This document shows positions 1-8,179 of a DNA stretch of 64,000 bases, in pieces (the stretch's first letter is position 1; each line of letters starts with the position of its first letter). The notes beneath the pieces were generated by a model. The model did not search any database and was not told where the DNA came from. It worked only from the letters and a program-made list of their open reading frames with translations. The position numbers and the translations under genes are program-made. The DNA comes from Mycobacterium marseillense (GTDB lineage Bacteria > Actinomycetota > Actinomycetes > Mycobacteriales > Mycobacteriaceae): positions 4,836,001 through 4,900,000 of the forward strand of contig NZ_AP022584.1 of assembly GCF_010731675.1 (NCBI RefSeq), in the 5' to 3' direction.

Positions 1-2
1 GG

Positions 3-512
3 CAGATGTACGGCGACGCCGCGGGCCTCTCGCGTGCGGTCCTCAACCTGTTGGACAACGCGGCCAAGTGGAGCCCGCCGGGCGGCCACGTCGGCGTCAC
101 CATGCGGCAACTCGACCCGTCACACGCGGAGCTGGTGGTCGCCGACCACGGCCCGGGAATTCCACCGCAAGAGCGCCGGCTGGTGTTCGAACGGTTCTAT
201 CGTTCGACGACGGCTCGGGCCATGCCCGGCTCCGGTCTCGGGCTGGCGATCGTCAAGAAGGTGGTGCTCAATCACGGCGGCTTGCTGCGCGTCGAGGACA
301 CCGTCCCCGGCGGCCAACCCCCGGGTACCTCCTTCTATGTGCTGCTGCCCGGACGGCCACTGCCACCGACGACATACCCCCCGTCCGACCCGGAGAGCGG
401 CCAGGTAGACGCCGCGACGGACCCGGGTGTGCCGGTGGCCGGCGACGAGGCGAACTCTGGGGAATCGGCGAACGTAATCTCAGTGGACTCTCAGTCCGCG
501 CGGGCAAGGTAG
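3..512 (+). CDS. mprB: Sensor histidine kinase MprB, C-terminal part (5' end outside window)
   Basis: This is the ATP-binding end of a membrane sensor kinase; the frame is open to the window edge, so the gene starts upstream. Visible HATPase motifs are the N box (LDNAAKW, near residue 18), the G1 box (DHGPGIP) and the G2 box (GSGLGLAIVKKV). A Pro/Asp-rich tail of about 60 residues follows. In mycobacteria MprB phosphorylates MprA in response to envelope stress. The identification rests mainly on position directly before pepD and moaB2, as in Rv0982-Rv0984, together with the kinase motifs. The 3' end also carries a candidate MprA box (see 476-497). Sensor and dimerisation domains cannot be examined here. 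Confidence 0.9.
   Translation, partial: QMYGDAAGLSRAVLNLLDNAAKWSPPGGHVGVTMRQLDPSHAELVVADHGPGIPPQERRLVFERFYRSTTARAMPGSGLGLAIVKKVVLNHGGLLRVEDTVPGGQPPGTSFYVLLPGRPLPPTTYPPSDPESGQVDAATDPGVPVAGDEANSGESANVISVDSQSARAR
476..497 (+). promoter_or_regulatory. Candidate MprA box upstream of pepD
   Basis: Two identical TCTCAGT heptamers lie at 478-484 and 489-495, exactly 11 bp apart, about one helical turn. MprA is known to bind loosely conserved direct octamer repeats containing CTCAG, and pepD belongs to its regulon in M. tuberculosis. The site sits inside the 3' end of mprB, roughly 90 bp before the pepD start. Binding is inferred. Confidence 0.55.
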
Positions 513-584
513 GTCTGCGGCTACTGTTGAACCCAGCCGTCGACTTGCCGAAACACTGAGATAGAGGAAGAGCGACTTAGCGAC

Positions 585-2066
585 ATGACGAATGACCCGA
601 GGTATTCGCCACCGCCGCAGCAGCCGGGATACCCTCCCGCGCCGAATCAGACTGCGCCCGTCCCGAGCCATGCGGGGTCCTCAGGCTATGCCCAGGGGCA
701 ACAGCAGCCGTACAACCAGCAGTTTGACTGGCGCTATCGGTCGCAGCCGACGCAGACGACTCAGTTCCGTCCGCCGTACGAACCGTTCGGCAACAGTGGT
801 CCCGGCCGGATCCCCGGGGCGGGCCCGCTACCCGGAGGCGCCGGCGCTGGCCCGATTCCGGGCATGCTGCCCGGAATGCCGGCCGCACCGGAACCGCGAA
901 AGCGTTCTCGCGCAGGGCTTTTGACCGCCGGAGCGTTGGCCATCGCGGTCGTGTCGGCCGGTATCGGCGGTGCGGCGGCGACGGCCATCGAGCTCGGCGA
1001 CCACGCGTCGGGCAGTGGCGGCGGGCGCGTTGTGGGAGCGGCGCCCAGTGTGCCGGCCGCGAACATGCCGCCGGGCAGTGTCGAACAGGTGGCCTCCAAG
1101 GTCGTGCCCAGCGTCGTGATGCTCGAGACCGATATCGGGAGAGCATCCGAAGAAGGCTCCGGCATCATCCTCTCGACCGACGGGCTGATTCTGACCAACA
1201 ACCACGTGGTCGCGGCCGCGGCGGGACCGCCCAAGGGGCCCAGCGCGCCTCCCGGGGCTCCGCTGCCTCCCGGGGGTCCGGGCGGGCCGGGCGGCCCGAC
1301 GCCGAAAACCACGGTGACCTTCTCTGACGGTCGCACCGCCCCGTTCACGGTGGTCGGCACCGACCCCACCAGCGACATCGCCGTGATTCGTGTGCAGGGT
1401 GTGTCCGGGCTCACGCCCATCTCGCTGGGCTCCTCGTCGGATCTGCATGTCGGTCAGCCGGTGGTGGCGATCGGGTCGCCGTTGGGCCTGTCGGGCACGG
1501 TGACCACCGGGATCGTCAGCGCGCTAAACCGGCCCGTGTCCACGACCGGTGAGTCGGGCAACCAAAACACCGTGCTGGACGCGATTCAGACCGACGCCGC
1601 GATCAACCCCGGTAACTCCGGCGGTGCGTTGGTCAACATGAACGGCCAACTGGTGGGCGTCAACTCGGCCATCGCCACCCTGGGCGGCGAGTCGCCGGAC
1701 GCTCAGAGCGGCTCGATCGGTTTGGGTTTCGCGATACCGGTCGATCAGGCCAAGCGCATCGCCGACGAGCTGATCGCTACGGGCAAGGCCTCCCACGCCT
1801 CGCTCGGCGTTCAGGTGACCAGCGACAAGGGCGCCCCGGGCGCCAAGGTCGTCGACGTCGTCGCGGGTGGCGCGGCCGCGGCCGCGGGCGTGCCGAAGAA
1901 CGTGGTCGTCACCAAAGTCGATGACCGCCCGATCAACAGCGCCGACGCGTTGGTGGCCGCGGTGCGGTCCAGGGCACCCGGTGACAAGATCACGCTGACG
2001 TTCCAAGACCCCGCCGGCGGCGGCAGCCGGACTTTGCCGGTGACTCTCGGGAAGGCGGACCAGTAG
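585..2066 (+). CDS. pepD: HtrA-like serine protease PepD
   Basis: This is a membrane-anchored HtrA-family protease and chaperone acting on misfolded envelope proteins. The 493-residue protein has a Gln/Pro-rich cytoplasmic N-terminus (1-105), one membrane segment (about 110-132), a trypsin-like domain and a C-terminal PDZ domain (about 395-490). The catalytic triad is visible as His207 (TNNHVV), Asp264 (PTSDIAV) and Ser345 (GNSGGAL). A Pro/Gly-rich insert (about 211-240) separates His and Asp. The ATG start follows an AG-rich stretch (GAGGAAGAG). The stop overlaps the nearest GTG of moaB2 by one base, suggesting an mprB-pepD-moaB2 unit. A candidate MprA box lies upstream. Confidence 0.93.
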   Translation: MTNDPRYSPPPQQPGYPPAPNQTAPVPSHAGSSGYAQGQQQPYNQQFDWRYRSQPTQTTQFRPPYEPFGNSGPGRIPGAGPLPGGAGAGPIPGMLPGMPAAPEPRKRSRAGLLTAGALAIAVVSAGIGGAAATAIELGDHASGSGGGRVVGAAPSVPAANMPPGSVEQVASKVVPSVVMLETDIGRASEEGSGIILSTDGLILTNNHVVAAAAGPPKGPSAPPGAPLPPGGPGGPGGPTPKTTVTFSDGRTAPFTVVGTDPTSDIAVIRVQGVSGLTPISLGSSSDLHVGQPVVAIGSPLGLSGTVTTGIVSALNRPVSTTGESGNQNTVLDAIQTDAAINPGNSGGALVNMNGQLVGVNSAIATLGGESPDAQSGSIGLGFAIPVDQAKRIADELIATGKASHASLGVQVTSDKGAPGAKVVDVVAGGAAAAAGVPKNVVVTKVDDRPINSADALVAAVRSRAPGDKITLTFQDPAGGGSRTLPVTLGKADQ

Positions 2067-2623
2067 TGAGAGTGGACGAACCCTCGGCGACGGGGTTGTC
2101 GGAGCTCGGATATACGGTTGCACCCATGGAAACGGGTGCGGAATTGGTAGTTGGCCGGGCTCTGGTCGTGGTGGTCGACGATCGCACCGCGCACGGGGAT
2201 GAGGACCATAGCGGCCCGCTGGTGACCGAGCTGCTCACCGAGGCGGGGTTCGTCGTCGATGGGGTGGTCGCGGTCGCCGCCGATGAGGTTGAGATCCGCA
2301 ATGCGCTGAACACCGCCGTGATCGGCGGCGTGGATCTGGTCGTCTCGGTCGGCGGCACGGGTGTCACCCCGCGCGACGTCACCCCGGAGGCCACCCGCGA
2401 GATCCTGGACCGCGAAATCCTGGGGATCGCAGAGGCGATCCGTGGCTCGGGGCTGTCCGCGGGCATCGTCGACGCCGGTTTGTCACGCGGTCTGGCCGGG
2501 GTCTCCGGCAGTACGTTGGTGGTCAACCTGGCCGGCTCCCGCTATGCGGTGCGCGACGGAATGGCGACGCTAAATCCGTTGGCGGCTCAGATCATTGGGC
2601 AGTTGTCGAGCCTCGAGATTTAA
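2066..2623 (+). CDS. moaB2: Molybdopterin-binding protein MoaB2 (MoaB/Mog family)
   Basis: This is a small MoaB/Mog-fold protein of molybdenum cofactor synthesis, which binds molybdopterin and may adenylylate it. The motif SVGGTGVTPRDVTPEAT is the family signature, and the conserved LPxNP-like end is replaced by a shorter C-terminus as in mycobacterial MoaB2. The GTG at 2066 overlaps the pepD stop; an internal ATG at 2126 gives a 165-residue protein beginning METGAELVVG, which better fits the family's conserved region and may be the real start. Co-location with pepD is conserved in mycobacteria. Whether it acts in cofactor synthesis or has another role is not shown by sequence. Confidence 0.88.
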   Translation: MRVDEPSATGLSELGYTVAPMETGAELVVGRALVVVVDDRTAHGDEDHSGPLVTELLTEAGFVVDGVVAVAADEVEIRNALNTAVIGGVDLVVSVGGTGVTPRDVTPEATREILDREILGIAEAIRGSGLSAGIVDAGLSRGLAGVSGSTLVVNLAGSRYAVRDGMATLNPLAAQIIGQLSSLEI

Positions 2624-2643
2624 GGCCCGGCCCCGAAAGCGCG

Positions 2644-3102
2644 TTATCGCGATTCGGCCTCCGCGCGGGGCCCATGCTCCGGTGGGGGTGTGGTCGTCAC
2701 GCTGCCGTGCTTGCCCGACGAGTCGCCGTTGGTCTGCGCGAGCAGGTCGCGGATTTCGGTGAGCAGAACGACCTGCGCATCGTCGGCCGGCTCGACCTGT
2801 CCGCGTTTGCGCAGCGTGGTGTATGGCAGCACAACCAGGAAGTAGACCACCGCGGCGATGATGATGAAGTTGATCGCGGCGGACAGAACGTTGTTCAGGT
2901 CGATGGTCTGGCCGCCCCCGATGCCGATCCGCAGGATGCCGAGGTTGGATTGCTGGTTGACGCCGATCCGGTTGATCAACGGTTTGATGATGCTGTCGGT
3001 GAACTGCGTGACCAATGCGGTGAAGGCAGTACCGATGACCACCGCAGTAGACAGGTCGACGATGTTGCCCCTCGAGAGAAACTCCTTGAACCCTTTGAGC
3101 AT
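2644..3102 (-). CDS. mscL: Large-conductance mechanosensitive channel MscL
   Basis: This protein is a homopentameric membrane channel that opens under hypo-osmotic stress. The 152 residues contain the amphipathic N-terminus [20 protein letters not shown], pore-lining TM1 (about 14-40, [15 protein letters not shown]), a periplasmic loop with a conserved [14 protein letters not shown] stretch, TM2 (about 69-92) and a cytoplasmic helix ([10 protein letters not shown]). The C-terminal tail is Pro/Glu-rich and variable. Length matches mycobacterial MscL. It is transcribed toward moaB2 and converges with it; only about 20 bases separate the two stops. Start is ATG with an AAAGG-type ribosome site a few bases upstream. 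Confidence 0.96.
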   Translation of the reverse strand: MLKGFKEFLSRGNIVDLSTAVVIGTAFTALVTQFTDSIIKPLINRIGVNQQSNLGILRIGIGGGQTIDLNNVLSAAINFIIIAAVVYFLVVLPYTTLRKRGQVEPADDAQVVLLTEIRDLLAQTNGDSSGKHGSVTTTPPPEHGPRAEAESR

Positions 3103-3169
3103 TGGGAATGGCCTTTCTGGGACTGGACAGAGTTTGCTACAGGACGCATGGTCCCCCGCGGGCAGGCAC

Positions 3170-3850
3170 TCAGTGCAGAGTGAGCGTCACAGTCTGGCCC
3201 AGCGCCGAGCCCGCCACCGTGTTCGCCACACGAGCCGGCAGCGCAACCAACACTACGCGGTCACCATCGGCGGCCTGGAGCTTTTCTTTGGCGGACACGA
3301 GGACCACGACGGCGTCCGTGGCCACCACCTTGGGGGCGGCGTGCGGGGTTTCCGACGCACCCGTCGCTGGGGCGGCCAACACGTCGACCACATCTCCGGC
3401 CCGGACCAGGTCGCTCAAGGCGCCGTCGGCCAGGTGTAGCGGCACGATGCGGGCCCCCGGTCCCGCCTTCGACCCGATCGCCGCGTCGGCCAGCCGGCTG
3501 CCCAGTAACCGGACGTCGGTGAGCACCTCGCCGCGGCGGGCCGGGCTGGCCAGCGTCGAACCCACCACCCCGCCCAGGTCGCTGCGTGCTCCGTCGGGAA
3601 CCGTTGCAGCCAAACGCTTTTCGAGCCGAACGTCAGCGGCGGTCAGCGCGTTGCCGGGCCGCAGGTCTTGGTTGGCGACCACCACCTGCGCGTAGTCACC
3701 GGCGGGATTGGAACGCAGCGTCGCGATTCCGGCCAGCACGACCAGCCCGCCCGCCGCCACCCGGCGGGCCAGCACGGTGCGAGTCCAGTCCGGTCGCAAC
3801 CACAGTGACAGCCGGCTCAATGCGCTTGGGTTCAGCGATGATTCGCCCAC
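3170..3850 (-). CDS. SAF-domain membrane-anchored protein (CpaB/RcpC-like, Rv0990c-type)
   Basis: The 226-residue product has one N-terminal membrane segment (about 28-46, [18 protein letters not shown]) and then a SAF domain (about 52-120) of the kind found in CpaB/FlgA proteins, with the typical phrase [20 protein letters not shown] and later [14 protein letters not shown]. The C-terminal half is Ala/Val-rich and lacks a recognisable enzyme motif. CpaB proteins assemble type IVb pili, but no pilus genes are nearby, so function is unknown. The GTG start gives the whole domain. It occupies the same slot as the Rv0990c hypothetical in M. tuberculosis. Confidence 0.75.
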   Translation of the reverse strand: MGESSLNPSALSRLSLWLRPDWTRTVLARRVAAGGLVVLAGIATLRSNPAGDYAQVVVANQDLRPGNALTAADVRLEKRLAATVPDGARSDLGGVVGSTLASPARRGEVLTDVRLLGSRLADAAIGSKAGPGARIVPLHLADGALSDLVRAGDVVDVLAAPATGASETPHAAPKVVATDAVVVLVSAKEKLQAADGDRVVLVALPARVANTVAGSALGQTVTLTLH

Positions 3851-3914
3851 GCCGCAACGCTAGGCGCAACGCGACGCTCGGGTCGCCGGTCAGCGACTCC
3901 CGTGTGGATAACCC

Positions 3915-4250
3915 TCAGTTGGTGGCGGCGGCGGTCGACGGTGTGGAGCTGCTGCTCGACTTGTCGCTCGAGCCGGATTTGTCACTGGAACTGGACTTTT
4001 CGCTCGAACTCGAGCTCGATCCCGACTCGCTCGACGAGGAGCCGTTGGTGGAGCCGCTCGACTTCTTGCCGGACTCGCGGCTGTCGGTGCGGTAGAAGCC
4101 GCTGCCCTTGAACACCACTCCCACGGAGTTGAAGCGCTTGCGCAGCCGACCCGAGCAGCGTTCGCACGTGGTCAGCGCGTCGTCGGTGAAGGCCTGCACG
4201 ATGTCGAAGCGATCGTCGCACTCGGTGCACTGATAGCTGTAAGTCGGCAC
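3915..4250 (-). CDS. ruc: FmdB-family zinc ribbon protein with disordered Ser tail (Ruc/Rv0991c-type chaperone)
   Basis: A short protein (111 aa) with an N-terminal zinc ribbon built from two CxxC knuckles (CTEC near 8-11 and CERC near 33-36) and a low-complexity tail of Ser, Lys, Glu and Gly that is almost certainly disordered. Rv0991c of M. tuberculosis, with the same layout and neighbourhood, was described as a redox-regulated chaperone that binds unfolded proteins when its zinc cysteines are oxidised. The GTG start is set by a strong GGAGG ribosome site at about 4256-4260. The tail is longer in Ser repeats than most FmdB proteins. Assignment to Ruc is by synteny plus architecture. Confidence 0.82.
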   Translation of the reverse strand: MPTYSYQCTECDDRFDIVQAFTDDALTTCERCSGRLRKRFNSVGVVFKGSGFYRTDSRESGKKSSGSTNGSSSSESGSSSSSSEKSSSSDKSGSSDKSSSSSTPSTAAATN

Positions 4251-4338
4251 GAAAACCTCCGGATGATTGCAAACCTGGTTAGCACTCTAGCGTCCCAAGT
4301 GCTAGAACCGCCACGTGACATGTCTCATTCCCGACGTG

Positions 4339-4938
4339 TCAGTGCGAATCGAGGGCGATCAGTCCTCGCTGCGGCGTGAGCGCGTGGGTCATCAGGACGT
4401 CGTGCGGACCGGCCGGGATCTCGTCGAGCACCTCCGCGTCGCGGACGAGCGCGACCAGGGGGACGTGGGGGTCGCGGCCGCCCAGCGAGCGGTCGTAGAA
4501 GCCCCGGCCCCGGCCCAGCCGCACGCCGCCGCGGTCGACGGCCAGCGCCGGCACCAGCACCAGGGCGGCCTCCGCCAGGGCCGACGCCGGCAGCCACGGC
4601 TGCGGGGGTTCGAGCAATCCCCACCGGCCGGTGGTCAGCGTGCCGGGCCGGTATTCGCCCCAGGACAGCGGCACCGGCGTGTTGTCGGCGGTCGTTCGCG
4701 CAACCGGCAGCAGCACCCGCCCGGCGCGCCGCAGCAACATGTCCAGCAACTCGATCGAGCCCGGCTCGGTGCCCACCGGCACGTAGGCGCAGACCGTGCT
4801 GTCGCTGGTCACAATGCTTTCCGGGGCTTCCAGCTTTTCCCGCAGCAGGTCCGCCTCGGCGGCTCGAACGTCGTCGGCAACGCGGCGCCGGGCCGCGAGT
4901 AGCTGTTCGCGCAAGGCGGCCTTGCCCGTGGTTGCCAT
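4339..4938 (-). CDS. 5-formyltetrahydrofolate cyclo-ligase
   Basis: This enzyme converts 5-formyltetrahydrofolate to 5,10-methenyltetrahydrofolate with ATP, returning a storage folate to one-carbon metabolism. The 199-residue length is typical. The family signature GRGRGFYDRSL is near residues 142-152, and an N-terminal LREQLLAARRRV helix matches the substrate-binding start. The ruc-type gene lies 88 bases downstream on the same strand, so the two may be cotranscribed. galU starts divergently about 77 bases upstream. Equivalent to Rv0992c by position and sequence. Confidence 0.92.
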   Translation of the reverse strand: MATTGKAALREQLLAARRRVADDVRAAEADLLREKLEAPESIVTSDSTVCAYVPVGTEPGSIELLDMLLRRAGRVLLPVARTTADNTPVPLSWGEYRPGTLTTGRWGLLEPPQPWLPASALAEAALVLVPALAVDRGGVRLGRGRGFYDRSLGGRDPHVPLVALVRDAEVLDEIPAGPHDVLMTHALTPQRGLIALDSH

Positions 4939-5014
4939 GCGTCAACCATGACAGCCAGGACTTTGCCCGCGCCACATCGACTCGGCAAAGCGGATGCGGG
5001 TTATCGTGTGAACG

Positions 5015-5926
5015 ATGTCATGCCCAAACGTGGTGGTGCCACGCACTGCAGTCGTGCCCGCCGCCGGTCTCGGTACCCGTTTCTTGCCGGCGACCAAAAC
5101 GGTCCCCAAGGAACTGTTGCCGGTGGTCGATACCCCGGGCATAGAACTGGTCGCCGCCGAGGCGGCCGAAGCCGGCGCCGAGCGGCTGGTGATCATCACC
5201 TCCGAGGGCAAGGACGGTGTCGTCGCGCATTTCGTCGAAGACCTGGTACTGGAAAGCACCTTGGAGGAGCGCGGCAAAACCGCGATGCTCGACAAGGTTC
5301 GCCGCGCCCCACGACTGATCAAGGTCGAGTCCGTCGTGCAGAGCGAGCCGCTGGGGCTGGGTCATGCGATTGGCTGCGTGGAATCGCGGCTGTCCGATGA
5401 CGAGGATTCGATCGCGGTGCTGCTGCCCGACGACCTGGTGCTGCCGACCGGCGTGCTGGGGACGATGTCGAAGGTGCGGGCCCACCACGGCGGCACCGTG
5501 TTGTGCGCCATCGAGGTGACTCCCGAAGAGATCAGCGCCTACGGCGTTTTCGACGTCGAGCCGGTGCCCGACGACGAGAACCCCGACGTGCTTCGGGTCA
5601 AGAGCATGATCGAAAAGCCCAAGGCCGAGGACGCGCCGTCGCTGTTCGCCGCAGCCGGCCGATATGTGCTCGACCGCGCCATCTTTGACGCGTTGCGCCG
5701 CATCGAGCGCGGGGCCGGCGGCGAAGTCCAACTCACCGACGCGATCGCGCTGCTGATCTCGGAAGGCCATCCGGTGCATGTGGTCGTGCACCGCGGATCT
5801 CGACACGACTTGGGAAATCCTGGCGGCTACCTCAAGGCTGCGGTTGACTTTGCATTGGATCGTGACGACTACGGCCCGGATTTGCGGCAATGGTTGGTGG
5901 CGCGATTGGGCCTGGCCGGGCAGTAG
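5015..5926 (+). CDS. galU: UTP-glucose-1-phosphate uridylyltransferase GalU
   Basis: GalU makes UDP-glucose from UTP and glucose-1-phosphate, feeding glycogen, trehalose, capsule and galactose pathways. The nucleotide-binding signature GLGTRFLPATKTVPKELLPV is near residues 18-37, followed by the Asp-rich LLPDDLV and the VEKP-like MIEKPKAEDAPS region. Length (303 aa) is typical. ATG start at 5015 gives MSCPNVVVPRTAVVPAAGLG. It heads a block galU-glp-rimJ-glpR on the plus strand. In this window it could also supply UDP-sugars to the polysaccharide locus at the other end, but no direct link is visible. Confidence 0.95.
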   Translation: MSCPNVVVPRTAVVPAAGLGTRFLPATKTVPKELLPVVDTPGIELVAAEAAEAGAERLVIITSEGKDGVVAHFVEDLVLESTLEERGKTAMLDKVRRAPRLIKVESVVQSEPLGLGHAIGCVESRLSDDEDSIAVLLPDDLVLPTGVLGTMSKVRAHHGGTVLCAIEVTPEEISAYGVFDVEPVPDDENPDVLRVKSMIEKPKAEDAPSLFAAAGRYVLDRAIFDALRRIERGAGGEVQLTDAIALLISEGHPVHVVVHRGSRHDLGNPGGYLKAAVDFALDRDDYGPDLRQWLVARLGLAGQ

Positions 5927-5957
5927 CCCGGCGATAACTCGGCCGGCGGGCCGCCCG

Positions 5958-6001
5958 CCCGTCAGGCATTTGAGGGCGGCGCCCGTCAGGGCATTGAGGG
6001 C
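5958..6001 (+). repeat. Tandem 24-bp imperfect repeat between galU and glp
   Basis: Two near-identical 20-base units begin CCCGTCAGG at 5958 and 5982 and end GAGGGC. They differ by the position of one G/T. The period is 24 bp and the second unit ends 13 bases before the glp start. The repeat may reflect slippage; a regulatory role is unknown. Confidence 0.6.
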
Positions 6002-6014
6002 AGAGAGGCGCGCT

Positions 6015-7304
6015 GTGCGTTCTGTGGAAGAGCAGCAGGCCCGGATCACGGCTGCCGCGGTGGCGCCGCGGCCCATACGTGTGGCGATCGCCGAGGCGCA
6101 GGGATTGCTGTGCGCCGAAGAGGTGGTGACCGAGCGCCCGATGCCCGGTTTCGATCAGGCCGCGATCGACGGTTACGCGGTGCGCAGCGTCGACGTCCTC
6201 GGCGTCGGCGAGGTGGGCAACGACCGGCTACCCGAGCCGATCGACGATTCACCCGAGAACGACGCGCGCGACGGGCTGGTGCTGCCGGTGATGGGCACCG
6301 TCGAGGCCGGTTCGCGCACGCCCAGCCGCCTGCAGCCCCGCCAGGCCGTCCGCGTGCAGACCGGCGCCCCGCTGCCCACCCTGGCCGACGCGGTCCTGCC
6401 GCTGCGGTGGACCGACGGCGGGACCTCGCGCGTGCGGATCTACCGCGGCGCGCCGTCGGGTGCCTACGTGCGCCGCGCCGGCGACGACGTCCAGCCGGGT
6501 GACGTCGCGGTGCGCGCCGGAACGGTCATCGGTGCGGCCCAGGTCGGTCTGCTGGCCGCGGTCGGCCGTGAACGGGTGCTGGTCCACCCGCGGCCGCGGG
6601 TCACGATCATGGCGTTGGGCGGCGAACTGGTCGACATTTCCCGCACCCCGGGAAACGGGCAGGTCTACGACGTCAACTCCTATGCGCTGGCGGCGGCGGC
6701 CCGCGATGCCGGCGCCGAGGTCAACCGCATCGGGATCGTCGGCGGCGGCCCCAAGGAGCTCCGCGACATCATCGAGGGCCAGATCAATCGCGCCGAGGTC
6801 ATCGTCGTCGCCGGCGCCGTCGGGGGCGCGGCGGCCGAAGTGGTGCGCTCGGTGCTCTCCGAACTCGGCGAACTCGAGGTCGTCCGGGTCGCGATGCATC
6901 CCGGGTCCGTTCAGGGCTTCGGTCAGCTGGGCCGCGAGGGCGTTCCGACGTTTCTGCTGCCCGCCAACCCGGTCAGCGCGCTGGTGGTCTTCGAGGTGAT
7001 GGTGCGCCCGCTCATCCGGTTGTCGCTGGGCAAGCGCCAGCCGATGCGCCGCATCGTGCAGGCCCGCACGCTGGCGCCCATCACGTCGGTGGCCGGACGC
7101 AAGGGCTATTTGCGCGGCCAGCTGATGCGCGACCAGGAGAGCGGGGAGTATCTGGTGCAGGCACTCGGCGGCGCCCCGGGCGCGTCGTCGCACCTGTTGG
7201 CCACCCTCGCCGAAGCCAACTGTCTGGTGGTGGTGCCCAGCGGCGCGGAGCAGATTCGCACCGGCGAGATCGTCGATGTCGCCTTCCTGGCTCAGCGCGG
7301 CTGA
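6015..7304 (+). CDS. moeA1: Gephyrin-like protein Glp / MoeA1 (MoeA family)
   Basis: A 429-residue MoeA/gephyrin-family protein. The N-terminal domain shows the conserved PGFDQAAIDGYAVR; the MogA-like domain begins near RVTIMALGGELVD and the end has NPVSALVVFEV. Canonical MoeA enzymes carry a GGxSxGxxD loop for molybdopterin; here that place (about residues 265-275) reads AGAVGGAAAEV and lacks the Ser and Asp. In Corynebacterium the homologous protein Glp was shown to bind FtsZ and a membrane receptor GlpR and to act in division, so a scaffold role is more likely than cofactor synthesis. GTG at 6015 is chosen because the conserved RSVEEQQARI begins there; the frame stays open upstream without homology. 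Confidence 0.9.
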   Translation: MRSVEEQQARITAAAVAPRPIRVAIAEAQGLLCAEEVVTERPMPGFDQAAIDGYAVRSVDVLGVGEVGNDRLPEPIDDSPENDARDGLVLPVMGTVEAGSRTPSRLQPRQAVRVQTGAPLPTLADAVLPLRWTDGGTSRVRIYRGAPSGAYVRRAGDDVQPGDVAVRAGTVIGAAQVGLLAAVGRERVLVHPRPRVTIMALGGELVDISRTPGNGQVYDVNSYALAAAARDAGAEVNRIGIVGGGPKELRDIIEGQINRAEVIVVAGAVGGAAAEVVRSVLSELGELEVVRVAMHPGSVQGFGQLGREGVPTFLLPANPVSALVVFEVMVRPLIRLSLGKRQPMRRIVQARTLAPITSVAGRKGYLRGQLMRDQESGEYLVQALGGAPGASSHLLATLAEANCLVVVPSGAEQIRTGEIVDVAFLAQRG

Positions 7305-7324
7305 GCGGAACGACTGCGTCCACG

Positions 7325-7978
7325 GTGAATCTGTTGCGCTCCAATTCTCGTCATCCGGGCTGGCCCATGAGCGTTGGGCCACTGCGGGTTCCGGCGGGGG
7401 TGGTCCGGCTGCGGGCGGTGCGGCTGCGCGACGGCGCGCAGTGGAGCCGGATCCGGCTGAGCGATCGTGCCCATCTGGAGCCGTGGGAGCCCAGCTCCGA
7501 GGGCGATTGGACGGCCCGGCATGCCGTCGCCGCCTGGCCGGCGCTGTGCTCCGGGCTGCGGGCGGAGGCGCGGCAGGGACGGATGTTGCCCTACGTCATC
7601 GAACTCGACGGCCAGTTCTGCGGCCAGCTCACGGTCGGCAACGTCACTCACGGCGCGTTGCGATCGGCGTGGATCGGCTACTGGGTGCCGCGGTCGGCCA
7701 CCGGTGGCGGGGTGGCGACCGCGGCCTTGGCCCTCGGGCTCGATCACTGCTTCGGGCCGGTGATGCTGCACCGGGTGGAGGCCACCGTGCGCCCGGAAAA
7801 CGCCGCGAGCCGGGCCGTATTGGCAAAGGTGGGGTTCCGGCAGGAGGGCGTGTTGCAGCGCTACCTGGAAGTCGACAAGGCGTGGCGCGATCACCTATTG
7901 ATGGCCATCACCGTCGAAGAGGTCACCGGATCGGTGGCATCGGCGCTGGTCCGCGCCGGTAATGCCAGTTGGGTATGA
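7325..7978 (+). CDS. rimJ: GNAT-family ribosomal-protein-alanine N-acetyltransferase (RimJ-like)
   Basis: This GNAT acetyltransferase is of the RimJ/RimL type, which modifies N-terminal alanine of ribosomal proteins using acetyl-CoA. The fold is recognisable from WIGYWVPRSATGGGVATAAL (pyrophosphate-binding loop region) and the typical end VRPENAASRAVLAKVGFRQEG. GTG at 7325 gives 217 aa; an internal ATG at 7367 gives 203 aa, the length known for Rv0995, and may be the true start. It sits between glp and glpR in a conserved block; a direct role with them is not shown. Confidence 0.87.
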   Translation: MNLLRSNSRHPGWPMSVGPLRVPAGVVRLRAVRLRDGAQWSRIRLSDRAHLEPWEPSSEGDWTARHAVAAWPALCSGLRAEARQGRMLPYVIELDGQFCGQLTVGNVTHGALRSAWIGYWVPRSATGGGVATAALALGLDHCFGPVMLHRVEATVRPENAASRAVLAKVGFRQEGVLQRYLEVDKAWRDHLLMAITVEEVTGSVASALVRAGNASWV

Positions 7979-8179
7979 CCGCCGCCTATTAAGTAGGCGC
8001 GGAGGAGACGCTCCGAAGAGACCGAATTTTTGCCGATTTGGGACTAGCGCGACACGAGTGACTCGTGGTGCTTGTGGGAGGCAAATTACAGGTGTGTAAT
8101 TGTCCTGGTCGTCATGACCCGGCCGCGTTGGCCACCGATGGGCTTCGCGGGGGATGAGAACCGAAGAGAGCAGGTCATC

